From the NCBI GenBank assembly GCA_964036315.1, contig OZ038485.1:99725932-99789931 (forward strand): 64,000 nucleotides of DNA, read 5' to 3'. The position numbers were made by a program, and so were the translations under genes. How positions within the stretch are numbered: the first letter of the stretch is position 1; each line of letters opens with the position of its first letter. The DNA comes from Acanthosepion esculentum (taxonomy: Eukaryota > Mollusca > Cephalopoda > Sepiida > Sepiidae). Below are positions 55,480 to 64,000 of the stretch, one piece after another. A model generated the notes under the pieces. It had not been told where the DNA came from. It saw nothing but the letters and a program-made list of their open reading frames with translations, and made no database searches.

Positions 55480-55693
55480 ATTAACCCATATCTGGAGGGG
55501 AAAAGAGGTGGATTCATAACTTTTGGAACTCAGTTATCCGATTTCCAATTTCTTAGCCGATATCCATTACACCGCCCACACATGCAAGCTTACAGTATTC
55601 CCAAGCGGTCACTCATCTCCGCACTAACCAGGCTCGACGTTGCTTAACTTTGGTGATCATACGTAGCATTTCAACGCGACATAACCGTAAGCC
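55480..55693 (-). mobile_element. Bipartite 5S rRNA/tRNA-derived SINE, copy 2
   Basis: On the minus strand 55693-55588 reads GGCTTACGGTTATGTCGCGT, TGATCACCAAAGTTAAGCAA, CGTCGAGCCTGGTTAG and GTGACCGCTTGGGAATAC. This is nearly the whole 5S rRNA, including its internal promoter region. It runs directly into GGCGGTGTAATGGATATCGG (box A-like) and a decayed box B (AACTGAGTTCCAAA). Confidence 0.75.
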
Positions 55694-55705
55694 TATATAC
55701 TGGTG

Positions 55706-56164
55706 GGTCAATAGCTATCAACAGAAACATATGGCAAGAATGAGAGCTCTTGACTTGTAACAAAGGCATATGTCAGGTTCAGAGTTACATAAACAAGAAA
55801 AGCCGGACTCATGTAGTTCCGTTTATAATTTTAACGCCGCGGTTATGGCCAAGGAAAAAAGAAAGCTCTAAATGACTTTGTTTTAACTACAAGACTAGAT
55901 CAGCGTATTTATGAAACGTTAAACTTGCAGGGGGTCCTCATATAAATTTGCGTTAGTACGAGTAAGAAGAAAAATCACAACTCCGTCGAAAAAATTCATC
56001 AATGTGAAAAGTGAACACAGATTTTATTCGACTGGTCTACTGTGGCAAATAGTTTTAACCCTTTCAGACCCGCGTTCCTGAGCAATTTTATCCCTCCTAC
56101 CTGAGATCCCGAGTCAAAATTCGTAAATAATTGGTATGTAATGTTTTAGGGTAGATAAAATAAT
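55706..56164. other. Unrecognised DNA
   Basis: No recognised element; leads into the 43-bp minisatellite. Confidence 0.4.
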
Positions 56165-56184
56165 AGTTACATGTGTTAACCCAC

Positions 56185-56832
56185 CGTTCTACTCGTGACT
56201 GGACATTACGTCATTTTTCTCAACCACTGTTCAACCGCCAGCTGGGCATTACGTCATTTTTCTCTACCACTGGTCAAACGGTGACTGGGCATTACGTCAT
56301 TTTTCTCTACCACTGTTCAACCGGTGGCTGGACATTACGTCATTTTTCTCTACCACTGTTCAACCGGTGGCTGGACATTACGTCATTTTTCTCTACCACT
56401 GTTCAACCGATGGCTGGACATTACGTCATTTTTCTCTACCACTGTTCAACCGGTGGCTGGACATTACGTCATTTTTATCTACCACTGTTCAACCAATGAC
56501 TGGGCATTACGTCATTTTTCTCTACCACTGTTCAACCGGTGGCTGGACATTACGTCATTTTTCTCTACCACTTTTCAACCAATGACTGGGCATTACGTCA
56601 TTTTTCTCTACCACTGTTCAACCGATGGCTGGGCATTACGTCATTTTTCGTTACCACTGTTCAAACGGTGGCTGGGCATTACATCATTTTTCGTTACCAC
56701 TGTTCAAACGGTGGCTGGGCATTACGTCATTTTTCGTTACCACTGTTCAACCGGTGGCTGGACATTACGTCATTTTCTCTATACTGTTCACACGGTGGCT
56801 GGGCATTTTTTCATTTTTCTCTACAACCGGTA
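56185..56832 (+). repeat. 43-bp minisatellite with TTACGTCA in each unit
   Basis: About 15 units of CATTACGTCATTTTTCTCTA, CCACTGTTCA, ACCGGTGGCTGGA. Because 43 is not a multiple of three and no frame contains a stop, all three frames stay open and give a 43-residue periodic peptide; this is not evidence of coding. One unit near the right end is shortened. Confidence 0.95.
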
Positions 56833-57230
56833 AAGCGTTTGTCAGGGTTCAAACGGTTAATCAAGGTTTGGGGTAGGACCAGCAGCAACACGTTGTATAC
56901 CGACCATTGTTGTACATAGACATGTATAGCCGCATTTAGAGTACCTGTGACAACCAACATTTATCCCCAAATGTGGTTTCAATTTACATGTCTGTATCGG
57001 AATTGGACCTTGCGTCATTAGAAGAATATCCGATGTCCCTCTTTCTCTTGGTGTCACGAAGCCGGCAGATAGGACTGTCTGAAAGTTTGGAAAACGTTGT
57101 GCTGGGGAATCCGATGTTCTATAACGCATGTTAAGGTATTTCGACTTCATACTTTAAGACTTGGTGTGCATCTTCATAACAATAGTCATGGAGATTAGCA
57201 GTGACATTTTAAGTATTTAAATATTATTTA
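56833..57230. other. Unrecognised DNA
   Basis: A 97-codon minus frame at 56857-57150 has no recognised similarity. Confidence 0.35.
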
Positions 57231-57540
57231 ATATTTACAAGAATTGTTTAAGAGATTGAAAGAAGAGGTCACCATTTCTTTGTTTCTCAAACTCTCCATA
57301 CATCAATGCCATTCTTGGCTTATTGCAAAAATTCTAGCAGTTAACATCATGGCAAAAGATCATAGATATGGCTTCTGGGTTACATACGGGATCGCATAAG
57401 CACTTATTTAATATTTACAAGAATTTTATGAAAGATTGAATGAAGAGTTCACCGTTTCTTTGTTTATCAAACTCCCCGGACATCAACGCCGTTCATGGTT
57501 TATTACAGATAATCTACCAGTTAACATCATGGCAACAGAT
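57231..57540 (+). repeat. Tandem pair of ~178-bp units
   Basis: AATATTTACAAGAATT, TTTCTTTGTTT-TCAAACTC and CAGTTAACATCATGGCAA occur in both halves (57231 and 57409 starts). Confidence 0.75.
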
Positions 57541-57687
57541 TTCGGCAGCAATCTTTCTTTCATGCACGTTTCATTGGATATGACAGACAAGTTGCTTTGG
57601 TTTAGTTTTTAATACAACTTCTCATGTGATCTTATATTTTTTTTCTTTTTGGATCATAAATTATTTAAAAATTACCTATATTGTTCT

Positions 57688-57738
57688 TTCTTTCCGAGAG
57701 CTTTTGGCTCTACATTTATCCATTTTCAAGTTTGAAAT
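57688..57738 (-). ncRNA. Hammerhead-like motif, left arm
   Basis: Minus strand: TTGAAAA, T, GGATA ... AGAGCC, AAAAGCTCTC, GGAAAG. GAA is mutated to AAA, so it is probably inactive. Confidence 0.35.
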
Positions 57739-58130
57739 ATATTAACGTTTAACAAGAAATAGATTGTTGTATGTATGCATCTATATAATGTTTTCATTTT
57801 CCAAACACGGTCAAGTCATTGTAAACAATTATGCAGGCTAAACTACAACTTGTTTAACAAGAAGACTAACTTTCTGTTCAATTAGGCTTCATTTAAATAC
57901 TCATGGAGACCTACTGGACCCTATTCGTAACATACTTGTTGATAACACACATATACAAGCATCGTCTACATATAAAAAGGGATAAAAATAATGGAAGCCT
58001 TATTAATAAAGACAACACTCAATAATATCAACTATGAACATGGACACAATCTCTTGACGGTGTTTTGAAAATGAAAACATTATACAGATACATACAAACA
58101 ACAATCTCTTTCTTGTTAATAGTTAATATA

Positions 58131-58177
58131 TTTCAACCTTGAAAATGGATAAATGGATAGCCGAAAGCGCTCGAAAG
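58131..58177 (+). ncRNA. Hammerhead-like motif, right arm
   Basis: TTGAAAA box, T, helix II GGATA/TAGCC, GAA (58163-58165), self-complementary AGCGCT, C58172, then GAAAG pairing with TTTC upstream. The CTGANGA box is degraded. Confidence 0.45.
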
Positions 58178-58303
58178 AAAGAACAAGTGGTCAGTTTTTA
58201 TATAATTTGTCATCCAAAAAGAAAGAAAATGATAAGATCACATGACAAATTTTATAAAAAAATTAATCAAAGCACCTTGTCTATCATATTCAATGAAACG
58301 TTC

Positions 58304-58354
<51 letters not shown>

Positions 58355-58360
58355 TGTGAG
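58304..58360. repeat. (TA)n-(TG)n microsatellite
   Basis: Short (TA)n then (TG)n. Confidence 0.95.
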
Positions 58361-58539
58361 TGCAAACAATAAATTGCTAGTATACATACAAAATACAAGT
58401 AGTGCTGAAAAGTTCTCAACCTGAAGAGGAATAAAATAAATCGGATATATTCATTTACCCCGATTATCTAGAACTATGAAGTAAAGGTCCATGGCCGAAG
58501 AGAACACTCACACACAGACTCCACACACATACAAAGGGA

Positions 58540-58672
58540 ATTTCTAAGCATAGCTTAGATGTAACACAAAGCGGAAAGTGTGGGGCACCCAATGAGGATC
58601 GAATACACTAATGAGTTGTACTTGGTCTAGTGTGACAAGCTTGTTAAACATTACATCCTGTCGAAGTGTTAC
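58540..58672 (-). mobile_element. tRNA-derived SINE
   Basis: Same family as at 22.8 kb: complement of GATGTAATGTTTAACAAGC, GTATTCGATCC, GGGTGCCCC and a CTAAGC tail. Confidence 0.65.
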
Positions 58673-59556
<884 letters not shown>

Positions 59557-61100
59557 ATTGGGCCGGTGCTCGGATATTTGGCCGAGAGACATTAGCCGAC
59601 GGACATTTAGCCAAATGGACATTTAGCCGAATGGACATTTAACCGAATGGACATTTAGCCGAATGGACATTTAAACCGAATGGACATTTAAACCGAATGG
59701 ACATTTAGCCGAATGGACATTTAGCCGAATGGACATTTAGCCGAATGGACATTTAACCGAATGGACATTTAGCCGAATGGACATTTAAACCGAATGGACA
59801 TTTAAACCGAATGGACATTTAAACTGAATGGACATTTAGCCGAATGGACATTTAGCCGAATGGACATTTAGCCGAATGGACATTTAAACCGAATGGACAT
59901 TTAAACCGAATGGACATTTAGCCGAATGGACATTTAGCCGAATGGACATTTAAACCGAATGGACATTTAAACCGAATGGACATTTAGCCGAATGGACATT
60001 TAGCCGAATGGACATTTAAACCGAATGGACATTTAGCCGAATGGACATTTAGCCGAATGGACATTTAGCCGAATGGACATTTAAACCGAATGGACATTTA
60101 GCCGAATGGACATTTAGCCGAATGGACATTTAAACCGAATGGACATTTAAACCGAATGGACATTTAGCCGAATGGACATTTAGCCGAATGGACATTTAGC
60201 CGAATGGACATTTAACCGACGGACATTTAACCGAATGGACATTTAGCCGACGGACATTTAGCCGAATGGACATTTAGCCGAATGGACATTTAGCCGAATG
60301 GACATTTAACCGACGGAAATTTAACCGAATGGACATTTAAACCGAATGGACATTTAGCCGAATGGACATTTAGCCGAATGGACATTTAGCCGACGGACAT
60401 TTAGCCGAATGGATATTTAACCGAATGGACATTTAGCCGAATGGACATTTAGCCGACGGACATTTAGCCGACGGACATTTAGCCGAATGGACATTTAGCC
60501 GAATGGACATTTAGCCGAATGGACATTTAGCCGAAAATGTAGTGGCGTAATGTTCAACATATATTTATATTTATTATTAATTAAGTTGTATTAATTTGTA
60601 ATTTTTTTTTTTAGATGCGTTTTTAAAAATCTATTCTGTATATTTTATATTTTACTTCATATATTACTGTAAGATGAAAAGTATTTTGAGAAAAAGCACA
60701 TTTTACTACAGCAAAAATCTTAAGCTTTTACGATATGAAAGATCTTTCAATTTCGCTTTTAATGATCGTTATCTTTAAGGGATCAACTAGGTTTTATCTT
60801 ATTGTTAAATACGAATTTAAATAATTAGGTGCTACTTTTTACCCAAATGCACTCAAATAGTTTTACAAATATTAATTTCAATAAACAAATATTGAAATTA
60901 GAAAACTTTTAACTTTAAAATTAGATTTAGTAATTTAATCACTTGAAATTCAGTGGTAATTATTAGTCCTAGTCTACCTTATAATACTGCTAATTAAAAT
61001 ACTTAAGTATTGCTTGTTACTATTTTTACTTGTACTTTTTCGGTGAAATGTCAGTTCGGCCAAATGTCTCTCAAACAAATATCCGGCGTTTTCGGTCAAT
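59557..61100 (+). mobile_element. Fold-back element with expanded 16-bp repeats
   Basis: Left end ATTGGGCCGGTGCTCGGATA, TTTGGCCGAGAGACATT; right end read inward ATTGACCGAAAACGCCGGAT, ATTTGTTTGAGAGACATTTG. These form imperfect terminal inverted repeats. The left subterminal region is a minisatellite of about 57 units (GGACATTTAGCCGAAT, with 15-bp and 17-bp variants) from 59608 to 60535. The remaining interior is AT-rich without coding capacity. Confidence 0.6.
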
Positions 61101-61234
61101 ACATTCGCCATTTTCAAGGAGCCCGTTTTTATTTTTTTTAAATGTTGGCGTTATAATGTGCATTGGGTAGAAACAGAAGCAATCTTAGGCTGCTGGAGAG
61201 AGATCTGAATGTATTTATGCCGGAGTGTCTTTTC

Positions 61235-61745
61235 TTTTTTTCATGCTAAGCAAGGCGGGAGTGCCACTAGTACGCAGGGGGTCACAGGGAGTTAAAGTAA
61301 GAGAAAAGACTCGGTATAGAAGGATTTAGGAAAGGATAAAAGATGAACGGGGATCGAGAGATCAGAAGATAACGATTGACGTTGAATTTTAATTTTTGAA
61401 GATTGTAGTTATTAGGGAAGCAACTAAGAGGAAGGGCGTTCCGCTCTCGGGAAGTGCAAGAGAAGAAGCTGATGGAGTAGAAGCTGTGGCTGCATGTAAC
61501 TGTTTCAACAGTAAAAAGGTGGGATTTAGATTTAGTAGCACGCTTAAATTCATGTAGTCGGGGCACCAGGGAAAATAGCTCATCAGAGCAGTTGTCATGA
61601 AAAGTATTTGTAGAAAAGAGTGAAGCCACGTCACGTCTGTGAGAAATTGACTGGAGTCGAGATGCCAAGTCAGGACCGATCATATTGCAGATCCGTCTTT
61701 GGATTTTGTCAAGAACATCGATATGAACAGCACTAACAGATATTG
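61235..61745 (-). mobile_element. Jockey-like LINE 3' end, copy F
   Basis: The minus-strand frame 61282-61683 reads MIGPDLASRLQSISHRR, NTFHDNCSDELFSLVPR, HEFKRATKS, FTVETVTCSHSFYSISFF and FPNNYNLQKLKFNVNRYLL. It is a largely intact C-terminal end and serves as the empty-site reference for copy E. Confidence 0.75.
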
Positions 61746-62375
61746 TTAAATAAATTCAGGTTGATCTCTGGCTTAATTTTTTAATATATAAAGAGCCTTT
61801 AAACTTTTTAGTCGCCGTCGGCAGACATATTTCTTTAGAATAAATAACTTTAGAATAATTTTTCTAATGGGGAGACAGAGAGTTGTCTGTGGGCGTCAAG
61901 ATGCTTTTTATGGCATTGATTTTACTTAAAATGATTGGTCATCCGTCGGGAGAGGGCGATTGTTGTGTGCCCAATGTATATAATCGATTTATGAGAAGAA
62001 AGGCAAAGCATTTTTGTACCTGGCTATTAAACTGGCATACTTAATTGGTCGATTATACTTGGGATTGTATAGGCATGATGTTAGATGCCAAGAAAGGTGA
62101 AATGTTGTAAGAACCTGAACGCAAATTTACCGTGGCTGATTTAGAAATTGGTTCATTTCTATACATTTTCGCCTTAGTAAATTTCTTTGTCTTTTAATGT
62201 AGTCTTCCTTGAAATCGTAATTATCGTTAAAGTCATTACTGCGAGAGACTCATACATTGAGTGACTTGTTTTGTAAAAGACCCCTTTGGTTATTCCATTA
62301 CATCAATAAGGCAGATTAATTTTGCTATTTTTGAATAATTTTCTATATTCCTAAATTATATCTATATAGCAAAGT
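61746..62375. other. Unrecognised DNA
   Basis: No recognised element. Confidence 0.4.
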
Positions 62376-62890
62376 ATAGACTATGTATGGTAAAATTAGA
62401 AGACCCGTTGCTGATGAGACATGTTTTTGAGAGAACCTTTTCTTAAAATGTTTGAATCTTACCACTGGCCACATCACTTTGTGAGAAAGTGACCCAATTT
62501 TGAGATCCCAAGTAAGGACTGAACACATTGCATATCCGTTTTAGTCAGGATCGATTATAGGACAGATCATTCTTTTGATTTTGTTAAGGTCCTCGAGATG
62601 AATAGCAAGATCACCAAACCAGATGTGATATCAGTATTCAAAGCACGGACGGATGGGAGATTTTTAAATGTGCAAAATGAATTCTGTCAAGAAACATTTT
62701 CTTGCCCGACACAGGGACCCAACCTTCCTTGCAGTAGATGCAGCTATTGATTCGATGTAGTCGTTCCACAACTGCGGATGTCAGGAAGAATAGTTTCTCT
62801 ATGGTAGTTAAACGAGACTAGTTTTGTCTTGGAAGCGTTAAAATTTACAAGCCATTTCCTGCGAGAAAAAGCGAGAAAAGAGCCTGATTC
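62376..62890 (-). mobile_element. Jockey-like LINE internal fragment, copy G
   Basis: The minus strand encodes KWLVNFNASKTKLVSFN followed by decayed sequence corresponding to the 51-kb copy up to the LSHRR region. The C-terminal end is absent. Confidence 0.65.
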
Positions 62891-63045
62891 TTTCCAAGAT
62901 CAATAGTGCGAAAGTAGACGCGGTCGGAATTTGAACTCGGTACGACAATTTTATTTTCAGTGACGATAATATTTACACTGCGCGCGCTTGTTAGCGAATA
63001 ACAATTTTATAAAAACATTAACTAGCAGAATCTGACATATAGACA

Positions 63046-63046
<1 letters not shown>

Positions 63047-63128
<82 letters not shown>
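63047..63128. repeat. (TA)n microsatellite
   Basis: Uninterrupted TA repeats. Confidence 0.95.
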
Positions 63129-63130
<2 letters not shown>

Positions 63131-63132
<2 letters not shown>

Positions 63133-63415
63133 GGCATTTTTATGCTTATACATTCTTTTTAAAGATACAAATATTTAAGTAAATGCTCTATTTATAATAA
63201 ACAGTATTAAACAACATTTACCGACCTGAATGTCCGAGAAATTTTCATAGAAAATATTCGTCCTCCGACAGTAAAACATCCCAGCGAAAAGTTTTCGATG
63301 AAAATTTCTCGGCCATTCAGGTCGGTAAATATTGTTTAATACTGTTTATTATAAATAGAGCATTTACTTAAATATTTGTATCTATAAAAAGAATGTATAA
63401 ACATAAAAATGCTTT
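63131..63415. repeat. Inverted repeat with ~120-bp arms
   Basis: Arms at about 63131-63255 and 63290-63415 (GCATTTTTATG, CAAATATTTAAGTAAATGCT, TTTACCGACCTGAATG and their complements) enclose about 35 bp. A (TA)n tract adjoins the left arm, as in the other fold-backs here, but no good hammerhead core was found. Confidence 0.8.
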
Positions 63416-63690
63416 AAAATAATTTGTCCATTTCATAATGTACATACATACTTAAATGCGAAGCTCTTCAGTAAAATGAATGGAGCACTTTTGCTGCTTG
63501 GCGTTTGTTTATGTTTGTAAAAACAATACGCTAGATTTGGCTGATTCGTTCTGTCGAGTGAAGACGGCTGTGGTCGACTGACACCAAATCGGTTGGGTTT
63601 CGATCTGGGCTTGAGGCATTCGTTTGTCTAGTCGCATTGAGGAGCTGCGATACAGAGAAACAGTACTGTCTGCAAATGACATTATATATA
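63416..63690. other. Unrecognised DNA
   Basis: No recognised element. Confidence 0.4.
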
Positions 63691-63692
63691 TA

Positions 63693-63878
63693 CAGTGTAA
63701 CCCGGATATAAGAGAGTTGTCGGGACCGGAGAAGAAGTATCTTATATCCGGGTTTCTCTTATATCCGGGTTTGGTCTATTTTGTTTTATGAACACAGGCT
63801 CTAATTTGGGACCAGATAAAATATCTCTTATATCCGGGTTTATCTTATATCCGGGTCTCTTATATCCGGGTTACACTG
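63693..63878. mobile_element. 186-bp pogo-like MITE
   Basis: Starts CAGTGTAACCCGGATATAAG and ends with its exact complement. TA flanks both sides (63691-63692 and 63879-63880). Five further CCCGGATATAAG words lie inside in both orientations. No coding sequence. Confidence 0.88.
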
Positions 63879-63915
<37 letters not shown>

Positions 63916-64000
63916 ATGTGTGTGTTACGTATCACTCCATTATGAAAATCTAAGGCGAATTACTTAAAGGCAATATTAAGTTGTAAAAGTTTTGTTTTTT

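Larger units (their letters stand above)
57598..58290. mobile_element. Inverted repeat with ~240-bp arms and a hammerhead-like motif in each
   Basis: 57598-57830 and 58050-58290 are inverted copies (for example TCATGTGATCTTAT, TTGTTCTTTCTTTC, TCCATTTTCAAG, AATGTTTTCATTTTC on the same sense). The ~220-bp centre has a short frame DLLDPIRNILVDN of unknown origin. This is the layout of Penelope-like insertions with an inverted terminal copy. Confidence 0.75.

Noticed and set aside
55588..55693. Functional 5S rRNA gene
   Set aside because: The 3' end is missing, substitutions are many, and it is fused to a tRNA-like segment that recurs at 12160.
56173..56919. Repetitive 43-residue-period proteins in three frames
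   Set aside because: A stop-free 43-bp minisatellite is necessarily open in all frames; no start, signal peptide or splice context supports expression.
59608..60535. CRISPR-like array
   Set aside because: Units are contiguous 15-17-bp tandem repeats without spacers in a eukaryotic setting. The same applies to 10313-11515, 23426-23662 and 56185-56832.

Overview
The window looks like non-coding, repeat-saturated DNA from an animal nuclear genome, most likely a cephalopod mollusc and probably an octopus. This is an inference from three things: several tRNA-derived SINE families that resemble published octopus/cephalopod SINEs, very abundant (TA)n, (TG)n and (GATA)n microsatellites, and the mix of LINE, Penelope-like and Tc1 remnants. 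There is no complete protein-coding gene. Nearly all long open frames come from simple repeats or transposon remnants. A few short, splice-flanked segments on the + strand (best: 46516-46577 and 53879-53917, then 10266-10328) could be exons of one large gene whose introns fill the window.

Layout. 0-9.8 kb: a LINE tail with a restriction-like endonuclease, a TA-flanked Tigger/pogo-like MITE, a GA-rich array with a homogeneous 197-bp satellite, T-rich DNA, RTE-like LINE tails and a dimeric tandem array. 9.8-20.2 kb: CpG-containing DNA, a possible exon whose 5' splice site has been amplified into a 28-bp minisatellite, a 40-bp perfect-stem hairpin inserted between 16-bp direct repeats, a bipartite 5S/tRNA SINE, Tc1 and LTR-like pieces, a 14-unit AT-rich array, the first hammerhead-like element, and more LINE tails. 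20-34 kb: LINE tails, SINE clusters, minisatellites and a dense set of hammerhead-like motifs beside (TA)n tracts. 34-40.7 kb: a decayed Penelope-like element (reverse transcriptase plus GIY-YIG endonuclease), a nested solo LTR with a 5-bp target duplication, a mariner fragment and more hammerhead-like fold-backs. 41-54 kb: a second LTR, structured retroposons with long target duplications, a LINE copy interrupted by a dated insertion, an IR/DR Tc1 remnant, a second GIY-YIG remnant and a LINE 3' end. 54-64 kb: a GC-rich block in three copies, the second 5S/tRNA SINE, a 43-bp minisatellite with a CRE-like site in each unit, a hammerhead-bearing inverted repeat, a 1.5-kb fold-back element built from a 16-bp repeat, LINE tails, a 130-bp inverted repeat and a small pogo-like MITE.

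The most interesting signal is a scattered population of at least a dozen hammerhead-ribozyme-like motifs. Each has a CTGA-N-GA box, a roughly 5-bp helix II, then GAA and a very short, usually self-complementary helix III before a U-H cleavage position. They lie in fold-back structures bordered by (TA)n, in the same region as Penelope-like coding remnants. Hammerheads are known in Penelope-like elements and in metazoan retrozymes. The constant extra nucleotide between the CTGA-N-GA box and helix II in most copies is unusual and deserves testing.

All identifications were made by reading the sequence; no database search was possible. Repeat boundaries are approximate unless a target-site duplication or terminal inverted repeat is stated.
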